Shown piece after piece: positions 47,347 through 56,636 of a DNA stretch of 64,000 bases. Source of the stretch: an uncultured Lysobacteraceae bacterium (lineage in GTDB: Bacteria; Pseudomonadota; Gammaproteobacteria; Xanthomonadales; Xanthomonadaceae). The stretch covers positions 124,001 to 188,000 of the forward strand of contig CAKZGB010000006.1 of NCBI GenBank assembly GCA_936911875.1. The letters run 5' to 3'. Within the stretch, counting starts at the first letter, position 1, and each line of letters begins with the position of its first letter. A program made the position numbers and the translations under genes. Below the pieces are notes generated by a model that was not told the origin of the DNA, did not search any database, and saw nothing but the letters and a program-made list of their open reading frames with translations.

Positions 47347-48441
47347 ATGTCCAGACCCACCACAGCTACGATTCATCACGCCGCGTTGCGGCATAACCTG
47401 CAACACATCCGCAAGGCCGCTGCCGGCGCCAATGTCATGGCGGTCGTCAAGGCCGATGCTTACGGCCATGGGCTCGAGCGCGTCGCCGGTGTCTTGCGTG
47501 ATGCCGATGCCTTCGGCGTGGCGGCATTGGGTGATCTGGAGCGCCTGCGCGCCATTGGTCTTGGCAATCGCGTCCTGATTCTTTCCGGTTTCGATGAGCC
47601 TGCGGACTTGCCCAAGCTGCGAGATCTAGCCGGCGACACCGCCATCCACCATGAATTTCAGCTGGAGATTCTCGAGTCGGCCGCAGCGCAGTGGAATGGG
47701 GCGCAAGCGTTAGACGTCTGGCTCAAAGTTGATAGCGGCATGCATCGTCTCGGGTTTGCACCGGACAAAGTTCCCGCCGCCTACGCGCGACTGCAACGTC
47801 TGCAACAGCAGGGCGTAGTAGGGGAGATCCGCGCAATCAATCACTTTGCATCCAGCGATGAATTTGAAAATCCCAAAACGCTGCAGCAACTGCAGGCGTT
47901 TGATGCCGCGACGCAAGACATGCGCATCGAACGCACCACTGCAAATTCCGCGGCGATTTTCGGGTTCCCGCAGACGCATCGCAATTGGGTGCGTGCCGGA
48001 GGTGCGCTGTACGGTCAAACCGTTGTTGAAAACAAATGCGGTGCCGATTTCGGTTTGCGTCCTGCAATGACGTTGCATACACGACTGATTGCGGTCAATC
48101 AGATTCAACAGGGTGAAACGGTGGGTTATTCCGAACGTTTCCGTTGTCCTGAGAATATGCCCGTTGGTGTGGCGGCTGTGGGCTATGCCGACGGTTACCC
48201 GCGCATCGTGCAGGAAGGCACTCCGGTACTCGTCAACGGACAGCGCACGCAAATTATCGGCCGCGTCTCGATGGATCTGATGACCATTGATCTGCGCAAT
48301 ATCGAGGGCGCAGAGGTCGGTGCCAATGTCACCTTGTGGGGTAACGAGCTACCGGTCGAGGAAGTCGCGCGCCATGCCGGCACCATCGGTTACGACTTGA
48401 CCTGTTCGATTACGCGACGGGTTCTCTTCACAGACGCATAA
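47347..48441 (+). CDS. alr: Alanine racemase
   Basis: A PLP enzyme making D-alanine for peptidoglycan. The 364-residue protein has the PLP lysine K35 in VVKADAYGHG, WLKVDSGMHRLGF in the barrel, and GYADGYPR and GRVSMDLMTIDL with catalytic-site residues in the C-terminal domain. It follows dnaB at 71 bp, an arrangement common in Proteobacteria. Confidence 0.96.
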   Translation: MSRPTTATIHHAALRHNLQHIRKAAAGANVMAVVKADAYGHGLERVAGVLRDADAFGVAALGDLERLRAIGLGNRVLILSGFDEPADLPKLRDLAGDTAIHHEFQLEILESAAAQWNGAQALDVWLKVDSGMHRLGFAPDKVPAAYARLQRLQQQGVVGEIRAINHFASSDEFENPKTLQQLQAFDAATQDMRIERTTANSAAIFGFPQTHRNWVRAGGALYGQTVVENKCGADFGLRPAMTLHTRLIAVNQIQQGETVGYSERFRCPENMPVGVAAVGYADGYPRIVQEGTPVLVNGQRTQIIGRVSMDLMTIDLRNIEGAEVGANVTLWGNELPVEEVARHAGTIGYDLTCSITRRVLFTDA

Positions 48442-48566
48442 GGCCGCCTTCACATTAGTCTCACCACGCTTAACGGTCTGAATTCCATCACGGAAGTGTT
48501 CAGTTTCACGGCTATACACTCAACTTGCGATTCACCCTTCGCCTCAACAAATTAAAGGACGAGACA

Positions 48567-49247
48567 ATGAAAGCAATGATGATCAAGTCGGTACTGACCG
48601 CTTCGCTGGTTGGCGTGATGGCCACCGGTTGCGCTACCACCGGTTACATGGGCCCCGATGGCCAAGCCGGTATGTCCAAGACCACCAAGGGCGCCGTGAT
48701 CGGCGGACTGGTTGGCGCTGTCGCCGGTGTGCTGACGGGTGACGATGCCGTTGAACGCCGTCAACGTGCGCTGGTTGGCGCCGGTGTTGGTGGCCTGGCT
48801 GGCGGTGCCATCGGTAACTATCAGGACCGTCAGGAACGCGCTCTGCGTGACCGCCTGTCGGGTTCGGGCGTCCAAGTCGTCCGTAACGGTGACAACATCA
48901 CCCTCAACATGCCGGGCAATGTGACCTTTGACCACGATCAGTCGAACGTCAAGTCGCAGTTCTACGGCACCCTCGATCAGGTCGCTTCGACCTTGAACGA
49001 ATACAACCAAACCGTGATCCAAGTTGCCGGCTTCACCGACAGCACGGGTTCGGACGCTTACAACCAAGGTCTGTCGGAACGTCGTGCTAACGCCGTCGCC
49101 TCGTACCTGACCTCTAAGGGTGTCGGTTCGAACCGTATGGTCATCAAGGGCATGGGCGAATCCTATCCGATCGCCTCGAACGACTCGGATGCCGGTCGCG
49201 CCCAAAACCGTCGTGTTGAAATCACGATCGTGCCGATCGCCCAGTAA
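48567..49247 (+). CDS. OmpA-family outer-membrane lipoprotein (YiaD-like)
   Basis: A 226-residue lipoprotein. The signal peptide ends with the lipobox ATGC at C22. Glycine-zipper segments follow (VIGGLVGAVAGVL; VGAGVGGLAGGAIG). The C-terminal OmpA/Pal-like peptidoglycan-binding domain (about 110-225) has FDHDQSNVK, VAGFTDSTGSDAYN, LSERRANAVASYL and the NRRVEI end. The +2 residue is alanine, which favours the outer membrane. It should link the outer membrane to peptidoglycan. A ribosome binding site (aaagga) precedes the ATG at 48567. Confidence 0.9.
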   Translation: MKAMMIKSVLTASLVGVMATGCATTGYMGPDGQAGMSKTTKGAVIGGLVGAVAGVLTGDDAVERRQRALVGAGVGGLAGGAIGNYQDRQERALRDRLSGSGVQVVRNGDNITLNMPGNVTFDHDQSNVKSQFYGTLDQVASTLNEYNQTVIQVAGFTDSTGSDAYNQGLSERRANAVASYLTSKGVGSNRMVIKGMGESYPIASNDSDAGRAQNRRVEITIVPIAQ

Positions 49248-49292
49248 AACCGGGTTCGTTGGTGCCAAGAATTCGGTGCCAATGCAAGACAA

Positions 49293-49316
49293 GAGCGCCC
49301 CTTCGGGGGCGCTTTT
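49293..49316 (+). terminator. Terminator after the lipoprotein gene
   Basis: Stem agcgcccc/ggggcgct with a ttcg tetraloop, followed by tttt. Confidence 0.88.
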
Positions 49317-49342
49317 CGTTAGGCGCCGTTACACTGTCTGAC

Positions 49343-50227
49343 ATGCAGTCCACACGTCATCCGATTTTCCTGCCCATCGCCGCTATGCTCGGCGCCATTC
49401 TCAGCTTGTGCTTAGGCTCCACAGTGGCCAAGCAACTGTTCCCCATCATCGGTCCTTCGGGCACGACGGCATTGCGCGTAGGCTTTAGTGCGCTGGTGCT
49501 GTGCATCGTGTGGCGACCGTGGCGTTACGGCTGGCCCAACCGCACCGACTGGCCGCGCATCGTGCTGTACGGCACCGTGTTGGGTCTGATGAACTGGATG
49601 TTCTACCAGGCCATTCGCACGATTCCGTTCGGACTGGCGGTGGCGATTGAACTTATCGGCCCCTTGGGCGTGGCGTTTCTGTCGAGCCGACGTCTGGGCA
49701 ACATGATCTGGGTGTTGGTCGCGGCCGCGGGACTTGCATTGCTGTTGCCACTGGCCAACGTCTCGCATGCAGGTCAACTCGATCCGGGCGGCATGATGTG
49801 GGCGTTTAGCGCCGCCATTTGCTGGGGTCTGTACATTGTGATCGGGAAGGGCGCCCAACACCTGCCAAGCGGTCAGCTGCTGCCACTGGGTCTGCTCATT
49901 GCGACACTGATCATTGCCCCGATCGGATGGTCCGCCGCCGGCACCAAGCTGTTCACTCCGCACGTGCTCGCTATCGGCTTGCTGGTCGGTATCGTGTCCA
50001 GCGCCATCCCGTATACCTTGGAGTTCTTTGCCATCAAGCGGCTGCCCAAGTATGCCTTCGGTACACTGGCCGCAATTGAGCCCGCGGTGGCCGCCATGGT
50101 CGGTTGGGTGACGCTAGGCGAAGCATTGACGGGCCAACAGATGCTGGCGATTGCGTTGGTGATGACCGCAAGCGTGGGTGCCGTGTTTACCTCACGTAAT
50201 CAGATCGAAGCACCGCCACCGCAATAG
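49343..50227 (+). CDS. EamA/RhtA-like exporter
   Basis: A 294-residue membrane protein with about ten hydrophobic segments and two EamA repeats. The second holds FTPHVLAIGLLVGIVSSAIPY and YAFGTLAAIEPAVAA, close to the threonine/homoserine exporter RhtA. It probably exports amino acids from the cytoplasm. The ATG at 49343 starts directly after the terminator region. Confidence 0.85.
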   Translation: MQSTRHPIFLPIAAMLGAILSLCLGSTVAKQLFPIIGPSGTTALRVGFSALVLCIVWRPWRYGWPNRTDWPRIVLYGTVLGLMNWMFYQAIRTIPFGLAVAIELIGPLGVAFLSSRRLGNMIWVLVAAAGLALLLPLANVSHAGQLDPGGMMWAFSAAICWGLYIVIGKGAQHLPSGQLLPLGLLIATLIIAPIGWSAAGTKLFTPHVLAIGLLVGIVSSAIPYTLEFFAIKRLPKYAFGTLAAIEPAVAAMVGWVTLGEALTGQQMLAIALVMTASVGAVFTSRNQIEAPPPQ

Positions 50228-50286
50228 ATACACACTATCGAATCCATGAAAAGGATTCATTAGAGATTGTCATGAAATAGGACTAT
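50224..50286 (+). promoter_or_regulatory. Candidate OxyR-binding region before catalase
   Basis: The 15-mer at 50224-50238 (atagatacacactat) matches the OxyR half-site pattern ATAGnTnnnAnCTAT except at position 10. A palindromic stretch (atgaa/ttcat at 50246-50260) and an ATAG..CTAT pair (50277-50286) follow before the katA start. OxyR activates catalase in many Proteobacteria, so this is a likely control region. Confidence 0.45.
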
Positions 50287-50318
50287 CGTTAATGGACCCC
50301 ATTCAAAGGACTTCCGCC

Positions 50319-51851
50319 ATGACGGATTCGACAAAAAAATGCCCGGTAACGCATCTGACCACTGCGTTCGGTGCGCCGGTTCCTGACAACCAGAACAGCA
50401 TGACGGCCGGCCCGCGCGGCCCCTTACTGATGCAGGACGTCTGGCTGCTGGAAAAGCTGGCCAACCTTAACCGCGAGGTCATTCCCGAGCGCCGCATGCA
50501 TGCCAAGGGCAGTGGTGCCTTCGGTACGTTTACGGTAACCAACGACATCACGCGCTACACCAAGGCCAAGATCTTTTCGGCCGTGGGCAAGCAGACCGAG
50601 ATGTTCGCGCGTTTCACGACGGTGGCCGGTGAACGCGGCGCCGCCGATGCCGAACGTGACATCCGCGGTTTCGCTCTCAAGTTCTACACAGAGGAAGGCA
50701 ACTGGGACCTCGTCGGCAACAACACGCCGGTGTTCTTCCTGCGCGACCCGCGCAAGTTCCCGGACTTGAACAAGGCGGTCAAACGCGATCCGCGCACCAA
50801 CCTGCGCAGCGCCCAAAACAACTGGGATTTCTGGACACTGCTGCCCGAGGCCTTGCTGCAAGTCACCGTGGTGATGAGCGACCGCGGCATACCGCGCACC
50901 TACCGTCATATGCACGGATTCGGTTCGCATACCTACAGCTTTATCAATGCGCAGGGCGAACGCTTCTGGATCAAGTTCCACATGCACTCGCAGCAGGGCA
51001 TTGAGGCCTTTACCGATGAGCAAGCCGCTGACGTTGTCGCCGGCGACCGCGAAAGCCATCAGCGCGATCTGCTCGACTCGATTGATCGCGGTGACTATCC
51101 CAAGTGGAAGATGTACATCCAGGTCATGCCGGAAATGGAGGCCGAGACCTACCGCGTGCATCCGTTCGACCTGACCAAGGTCTGGCCCAAGAGCGATTAC
51201 CCGCTGATCGAAGTCGGCGAGTTCGAACTCAACCGCAACCCGGAAAACTTCTTTGCCGATGTCGAACAGTCCGCGTTCGCACCGAGCAATCTGGTACCCG
51301 GCATCAGCGTCTCGCCCGACAAGATGCTGCAGGCCCGTCTGTTCGCCTACAGCGATGCACAACGCTACCGTCTGGGCGTCAATCACCATCAGATTCCGGT
51401 CAATGCTGCACGCTGCCCGGTGCACACGAATCACCGCGATGGCCAAGGCCGTACCGATGGCAACTACGGCGGTCTGCCGCATTACGAGCCCAACAGTTTC
51501 TCGCAATGGCAGGAACAGCCGGAATACAAGGATCCGCCGCTGCGCATCAATGGTGACGCCGATTTCTGGAACTTCCGCGAAGACGATGCCGACTACTTCA
51601 CGCAACCCGGCGCCCTGTTCCGCAGCTACAACGACGCGCAAAAGGAACGTCTGTTCTTTAACACCGCGCGTGCACTGGGCGATGCACCGGACTTCATCAA
51701 GCAACGTCACATCGACAACTGCACGAAGGCCGATCCGGCTTACGGCGCCGGCATCAAGGACGCGTTAGCCCGCCTCGCCGCCGGCAACTTGCCGACGCCG
51801 TCGAACGATCATCCGACCGCCACACCCGGCGCTGAGGATGTCGAGTACTGA
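50319..51851 (+). CDS. katA: Monofunctional heme catalase
   Basis: It decomposes hydrogen peroxide. The protein has 510 residues from the ATG at 50319, which has aaagga at good distance; an upstream ATG at 50292 adds 9 residues. Small-subunit catalase motifs: the distal histidine in RRMHAKGSGAFG, NNTPVFFLRDPRKFPD with the distal asparagine, and the proximal heme tyrosine in ARLFAYSDAQRYRLG. Lies downstream of a candidate OxyR site. Confidence 0.95.
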   Translation: MTDSTKKCPVTHLTTAFGAPVPDNQNSMTAGPRGPLLMQDVWLLEKLANLNREVIPERRMHAKGSGAFGTFTVTNDITRYTKAKIFSAVGKQTEMFARFTTVAGERGAADAERDIRGFALKFYTEEGNWDLVGNNTPVFFLRDPRKFPDLNKAVKRDPRTNLRSAQNNWDFWTLLPEALLQVTVVMSDRGIPRTYRHMHGFGSHTYSFINAQGERFWIKFHMHSQQGIEAFTDEQAADVVAGDRESHQRDLLDSIDRGDYPKWKMYIQVMPEMEAETYRVHPFDLTKVWPKSDYPLIEVGEFELNRNPENFFADVEQSAFAPSNLVPGISVSPDKMLQARLFAYSDAQRYRLGVNHHQIPVNAARCPVHTNHRDGQGRTDGNYGGLPHYEPNSFSQWQEQPEYKDPPLRINGDADFWNFREDDADYFTQPGALFRSYNDAQKERLFFNTARALGDAPDFIKQRHIDNCTKADPAYGAGIKDALARLAAGNLPTPSNDHPTATPGAEDVEY

Positions 51852-51882
51852 TCGATTCGATCGGCACTAAGCGCAAAAAAAG

Positions 51883-51909
51883 AAATCGGCCGCAGTTGCG
51901 GCCGATTTT
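51883..51909. terminator. Bidirectional terminator between katA and mntP
   Basis: A perfect 12-bp stem (aaatcggccgca / tgcggccgattt) separated by only 2 bp, with tttt on the plus strand and a longer T-run on the minus strand. It serves both convergent genes. Confidence 0.9.
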
Positions 51910-51910
51910 G

Positions 51911-52468
51911 TTAGCGCAGCAGGAAGCTGACCGCTAGCACCAGTAGGATGGCCGCGCCCGCGTACTCGGCGCCTTTGCCGACCAACGTGCCGATCTGCCG
52001 GCCGAGCCAGACACCCAGCAAGGACAGCACAAAGGTGCAGATCGCAATGATCGATGCCGTCTGACCGATCGACAGATCGACAAACGCCAGACCGACACCG
52101 GCCGCCAACGCATCGAGACTGGTCGCAATCCCCGCCACCAGCAGTTCCATATTCGAGATGCGCCCGTCTTTGCCGCCGAGCGTGTCTTCTTCGCCGACGC
52201 TGCGGGCTTCCTTGAGCATCTTGAGCGCCACGAAAGCGAGCAGGGCAAAGGCAATGTAGCGCCCCCAGGTCTCGACCCATACCGCAGCCGCGCGACCCAA
52301 ATACCAGCCGATCAGCGGCATCAGGCCCTGCATGGCACCAAACACGATGGCAATGCGAGTCGCCTCACCCCAGCGCATCACCTTGAGGCGCGCGCCGTGC
52401 GACACCGACACGGCAAACGCATCGGCTGCCATGGCAAAGGCTAGGGCGAGTATGGCTATCAGGCTCAT
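51911..52468 (-). CDS. mntP: Manganese efflux pump MntP
   Basis: A six-helix inner-membrane exporter of Mn2+. The 185-residue protein has the two repeats AMAADAFAVSVSHG and IATSLDALAAGVGLAF, whose aspartates are needed for transport in the family. The ATG at 52468 gives the usual length. No yybP-ykoY riboswitch is apparent in the short upstream region. Confidence 0.93.
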   Translation of the reverse strand: MSLIAILALAFAMAADAFAVSVSHGARLKVMRWGEATRIAIVFGAMQGLMPLIGWYLGRAAAVWVETWGRYIAFALLAFVALKMLKEARSVGEEDTLGGKDGRISNMELLVAGIATSLDALAAGVGLAFVDLSIGQTASIIAICTFVLSLLGVWLGRQIGTLVGKGAEYAGAAILLVLAVSFLLR

Positions 52469-52704
52469 TGAATTCACGCTGAAATTTAAAGGCGCCATTT
52501 TAGCAAAGCGGACAGAAGCCCAAGAAAAATGACAAAATTTAGCGGCCCCTTAGAGCGGTTAGCCGATAATTGGCAGCAGAAATAGAACTGCGGTGAGCCA
52601 GCGTGGGTCAATGGTGGCCCGTGCAATCCGTTGCGGAACACAGGTGGAAAATGCCATTGAAAAAATCAATGAGAGTTAATTAGGCATCCTCCCCCTGCGT
52701 CCCC
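52469..52704. other. Intergenic region at the edge of the type I RM locus
   Basis: No gene is seen. It contains an inverted repeat cattga/tcaatg (52655-52671) around five A, which on the minus strand could be a weak terminator for the restriction operon. It probably holds the mntP promoter and the junction between core and acquired DNA. Confidence 0.5.
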
Positions 52705-53415
52705 TCACAGAAGCGCTGTTTCTAGGCGCTGTTTACGTTGTTCCCAGTCCGGCATCACCTGTCCCAATAAATTAAAGAACCGGGCATTGTGGTCGCGGTG
52801 TTTGGTGTGGCAAAGCTCATGCGCAACCACGTATTCGATGCATCCGCGCGGCGCCCTCACGAGATTGGCGTTCAGGGTCATGGTGCCTGCTGGGGATAGG
52901 CTGCCCCAGCGTGATTGCATTGTGCGCACTATCAATCGGGGGCACTCAACACCTTTAAAGTGAAGCAAGCTGGCTTCGAGCACATCGCCGAACACGGCCC
53001 GGGCACGGTCGAGATACCAGCGGTGCAGCAGCGCTTTGACGCGGTCTGGTTCAGCCTCGCCTGGCAGACTGACTAGCAGTTGGCCGCGCGTCAGTTTCAC
53101 GTCCGCGGAGTCGCCATGCAGCACTTTTAGCCGATACTGCCGGCCCAGGTAGAGATGGGACTCGCCGTTGACATACTGCCGCGCCGGGGTACGGGGACGG
53201 TAGCGCTCGAATTCGGCAAGTTGCCGGCTGATCCATCGGGCGCGCTTCTGCACCCGCTCCACAATCAACGATTCCGGGCAATTGAGTGGCGCGCGCACCA
53301 GCACGCGGCTGTCCGGGTGCACCTCGATGGCCAGCGACTGTCGCGATGCTAGAAAACGCACCTCATAGGTGATGGTGTCGCGGCCGTAAATCACGCAGCC
53401 GTTCATGCGCTTCAC
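52705..53415 (-). CDS. YgjP-like (M48/DUF45) metallopeptidase in type I RM operon
   Basis: A 236-residue protein with the zinc-protease signature HELCH followed by TKHRDHNARFF in the C-terminal part, as in the YgjP/DUF45 family. The N-terminus is beta-rich. It starts at GTG 53415, overlapping the hsdR stop (GTGA); ATG at 53406 is an alternative. Such genes are often carried next to hsdR. A role in turnover of the restriction enzyme is possible but unproven. Confidence 0.85.
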   Translation of the reverse strand: MKRMNGCVIYGRDTITYEVRFLASRQSLAIEVHPDSRVLVRAPLNCPESLIVERVQKRARWISRQLAEFERYRPRTPARQYVNGESHLYLGRQYRLKVLHGDSADVKLTRGQLLVSLPGEAEPDRVKALLHRWYLDRARAVFGDVLEASLLHFKGVECPRLIVRTMQSRWGSLSPAGTMTLNANLVRAPRGCIEYVVAHELCHTKHRDHNARFFNLLGQVMPDWEQRKQRLETALL

Positions 53416-56400
53416 TCTACCATCCGGTGTCGAGCGAGTTGCATCGTCCTGTCGATGATCTCGTCCATCTCGTCAGTGGACAACGCGATGCGTCGAGCCC
53501 CTTTAACTTCGTCGTAGAGATAGTCGTCGATCTCGTTCATGGTGCGGCGCTGGGCATCCAGGTCATCCCAATAGCCCACCTTGCGGTTACGCCGAAAGAT
53601 GTCCCACACCGCCATCGCTGCCTCGGCGGCGGTCGATTGGGCTTGTTCAACGTCGACCAAGTGGTTTGCTACGAAGGGGCGCAGTAAACCATAGACGGCG
53701 GCTGCGTCGGCATCACCGCTCAGGACCAATGGCAAGTCATCGCACTTCCGCGAAACCACGGCATCCTTGATCTCAGTGACCCGCTGCAGATACTCCAGAT
53801 CGGACAGGCGCTTAGCGCGATAGTCGTCGATGGCCTGCTGGATCAGCCTGGAGAATTTCTCGTAGAAAGCCGGGTCCTGCTCCAGTCGTTCGTTGATGGC
53901 GCGCCTCGTAGCGTGCGCGATCATATCGGCTTTGGCGCCAAGGGTTTTTTCACCGCCCGCACCTTGCTCCTCTACCACCTTCTGGAACGCAGCCTCATCA
54001 AAAATGTTTACTGGCGCGTTCAGCTGTACCACCTCTGATGCCGAGATGTGTGTATCCAGTAATTTTTGGATGCGCGGCTCGAAGTCGCGGTAATCCACGG
54101 ACTCGGCAAAGCGAAGCTTGACGGCTCCCTTCAAGTTTACGAAACGCTTAAGGTCATTCTTATATGTTCGCAGTTTCTGCTCGGTCGTCTCGGTGATAAA
54201 GCGCTCACTAGAGAGCGCAATTGCGAGTGTCTTCGCATAAGCCGACAGACGATCATAGAAGTCGGTGCGCAGCTTTTCGTTGGCTAGTAGTTGCTCAAAG
54301 GCCTCCTCGTCTTGGCGATTTTTCACCGTCTTGAATAGGTCCCACAGCTCAGCATGGCGCTGGGGCAATGCAAGGACTTCTTCATGGATCGAGCTCAACG
54401 CGCCTTCGAGATCCGCGGCCTCAAATCCTTCCAGCGCACTGTAAGTAGTCAGCGCCTGGTCCAGTTCGCCGAGCACGCCCACGTAGTCGATGATGTAGCC
54501 AAAATCTTTCGCCTTGCTGCCCGATTCGTCTTCGTACAGACGATTCACTCGCGCAATGGCCTGCAGCAGGGAGTGGTCCTTGAGCCGACGCGCGAGATAG
54601 AGTACCGTGTTGCGTGGTGCGTCGAACCCGGTTAGCAGTTTATCCACCACGATCAGGATCTCGGGTTCGTCTCCGTTCTTGAATGCATTGACGACATTTT
54701 TGTTGTAGTCCTCCTCTGAGCCATGCCGTTTCATCATGCGCTGCCAGAAGGCCACAACGACATCCGTGGATTCTTCGGCATCGATCTCGTCGAAACCCTC
54801 ACGTTCATCGGGCGGGGAAATGATCACATCGCTGGTTACTGCGCCCAGTTCATCCAAGAACGCCTTATAGCGCAGTGCCGCCGCTTTATTAGGCGCCACC
54901 AGCTGTGCCTTGAAGCCGGTGCCCTGCCAGTTCAGGCGGTAATGCTCGCTGATATCAAAGGCGCGCATATAGATCACCTGTTCCGCCTTGTTAAGCATCT
55001 CGGCGCGAGCATATTTCTTCTTGAGATCCGCCTTCTGTTGGTCGCTCAATCCCTGCGTATGGCGTTCGAACCAGGTGTCGATAGCGGCCTGGTTCTGTTC
55101 CAGTTCGACCATGCGTCCTTCGTAAAGCAGCGGCACGATGGCGCCGTCCGCCACCGCTTGGTCGATAGCGTAGGTGTGGATCACGCCGCCGAACTTTGCC
55201 ACGTCGCTCTTCTCGCGCTTGAGCAACGGTGTTCCGGTGAAGCCGATGTAGCAGGCATTCGGGAACATCTGCCGCATTCGTGCCGAGTATCCGCCCAGCT
55301 GGGTGCGCTGGGTTTCATCCACCAGAACAAAGATATCGGGTGATGCATCACTGAACTTCTTGTGAGCCAGCGCTTTGTCAAACTTGTGCACCAAAGTTGT
55401 GATGATGTGTGCCTTGCCATCTGACACTAGCTCCACCAAGTGGCGGCCGCTCTCGGCACGATCGGGAGAGAGGCCGCAGGCGGCGAAGGTGTTACCAAGC
55501 TGTTTGTCCAGATCCACCCGGTCGGTTACCAGCACAATGCGCGGGCTGCGGATGGCCGGCTCCAGCGCCAGTGCTCGAGCTAGCATTACCATGGTCAGCG
55601 ATTTGCCCGAACCCTGGGTATGCCAGACGATGCCGCCGCGGCGCTTGCCGCTGTCATCTGACTGTTTGACTCGCGCGAGCACCTCTCGGATAGCGAACAC
55701 CTGTTGGTAGCGCGCGATCTTTCGGACGCCACCGTCGAACACCGTGTAGGCCCACGCCATTTCCAGCAGACGATCTGGGCGGCATAGTGCGTAGAGCACC
55801 CGATCCTGCTCGGTCACCTGCCGGCCGACCAAGTAGGGCGCAATATCCTCGCGTACCCCTAGCTCGGCAAAGGCGAGATCGAACAACGAGGCCTTCACAG
55901 ACTCCGGTAATGTGCGCTCCAAGAGGGGCGAGAGTTCGGCATCGGACACATCTTCTTTCCATTTCGACCAGAACTTGGCCGGCGTGCCGACGGTAGCGTA
56001 GCGAGCTTCGTTCTTGTTTATCGCCAACACTGTTTGCACATAAGTAAACAGGCGAGGGATGTACTCGTCGCGCTGGTTTCGGATGGTCTGAGAGATGGCC
56101 TGGGCCACTTCGACCTTAGGCGACTTGCACTCGATCACCGTGAAAGGAATACCGTTGACGAATAGCACCACGTCCGGCCGACAGGTTTCGACGCTGCGGG
56201 TACGTTCCACCGCAAACTCGGCGACCACGTGGAAGATGTTGTTGGCCGGGTTTTGCCAGTCCACGTAGTTCAACGTGAAGCTCTTCAGATCACCCTCGAT
56301 GGACTGCTCCAGCGCCACGCCCAGAGTCAGCAGGTCGTACACCGCCTCGTTGGTCTTCAGCAGACCGTCGTATTTGACGTTCTTTAGCCGCTGGATAGCG

Positions 56401-56633
56401 CTCTGGAGGTTCTCCTCGCTGAAGAGGTAGCTGCCGCCCTTGTGCTGAATGCGGTTCAGCCTTTTCAACTGCTCGCGTAGGATCTCATCCAGCAGCACGT
56501 TGCCGGCCTTGCCGCCGCGTGCGGCAAGCGCCTCTGCAGGCGTCAGGTACTGGTAGCCCAAATTGACCAACACCTGCAGGGCCGGAATCTGCGAGAGGTA
56601 CTTTTCGTCGAAACGGAAGCTGTCCATCGTCAT
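53412..56633 (-). CDS. hsdR: Type I restriction enzyme R subunit
   Basis: The ATP-dependent translocase/nuclease subunit, 1,073 residues. The nuclease motif is at about residues 150-175: RPDVVLFVNGIPFTVIECKS, giving D..ExK. Walker A is HTQGSGKSLTMVM, Walker B VLVDETQRTQ, and later helicase motifs include GFTGTPLL and LLTGFDAPRNTVLYL. The C-terminal helical domain should bind HsdM. It is separated by 3 bp from the DUF3800 gene and overlaps the metallopeptidase gene by 4 bp. Confidence 0.95.
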   Translation of the reverse strand: MTMDSFRFDEKYLSQIPALQVLVNLGYQYLTPAEALAARGGKAGNVLLDEILREQLKRLNRIQHKGGSYLFSEENLQSAIQRLKNVKYDGLLKTNEAVYDLLTLGVALEQSIEGDLKSFTLNYVDWQNPANNIFHVVAEFAVERTRSVETCRPDVVLFVNGIPFTVIECKSPKVEVAQAISQTIRNQRDEYIPRLFTYVQTVLAINKNEARYATVGTPAKFWSKWKEDVSDAELSPLLERTLPESVKASLFDLAFAELGVREDIAPYLVGRQVTEQDRVLYALCRPDRLLEMAWAYTVFDGGVRKIARYQQVFAIREVLARVKQSDDSGKRRGGIVWHTQGSGKSLTMVMLARALALEPAIRSPRIVLVTDRVDLDKQLGNTFAACGLSPDRAESGRHLVELVSDGKAHIITTLVHKFDKALAHKKFSDASPDIFVLVDETQRTQLGGYSARMRQMFPNACYIGFTGTPLLKREKSDVAKFGGVIHTYAIDQAVADGAIVPLLYEGRMVELEQNQAAIDTWFERHTQGLSDQQKADLKKKYARAEMLNKAEQVIYMRAFDISEHYRLNWQGTGFKAQLVAPNKAAALRYKAFLDELGAVTSDVIISPPDEREGFDEIDAEESTDVVVAFWQRMMKRHGSEEDYNKNVVNAFKNGDEPEILIVVDKLLTGFDAPRNTVLYLARRLKDHSLLQAIARVNRLYEDESGSKAKDFGYIIDYVGVLGELDQALTTYSALEGFEAADLEGALSSIHEEVLALPQRHAELWDLFKTVKNRQDEEAFEQLLANEKLRTDFYDRLSAYAKTLAIALSSERFITETTEQKLRTYKNDLKRFVNLKGAVKLRFAESVDYRDFEPRIQKLLDTHISASEVVQLNAPVNIFDEAAFQKVVEEQGAGGEKTLGAKADMIAHATRRAINERLEQDPAFYEKFSRLIQQAIDDYRAKRLSDLEYLQRVTEIKDAVVSRKCDDLPLVLSGDADAAAVYGLLRPFVANHLVDVEQAQSTAAEAAMAVWDIFRRNRKVGYWDDLDAQRRTMNEIDDYLYDEVKGARRIALSTDEMDEIIDRTMQLARHRMVE

Positions 56634-56636
56634 ACC

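Noticed and set aside
52469..52704. yybP-ykoY manganese riboswitch before mntP
   Set aside because: The conserved bulge and paired elements are not visible in the upstream sequence, and the gap to a plausible promoter is short.
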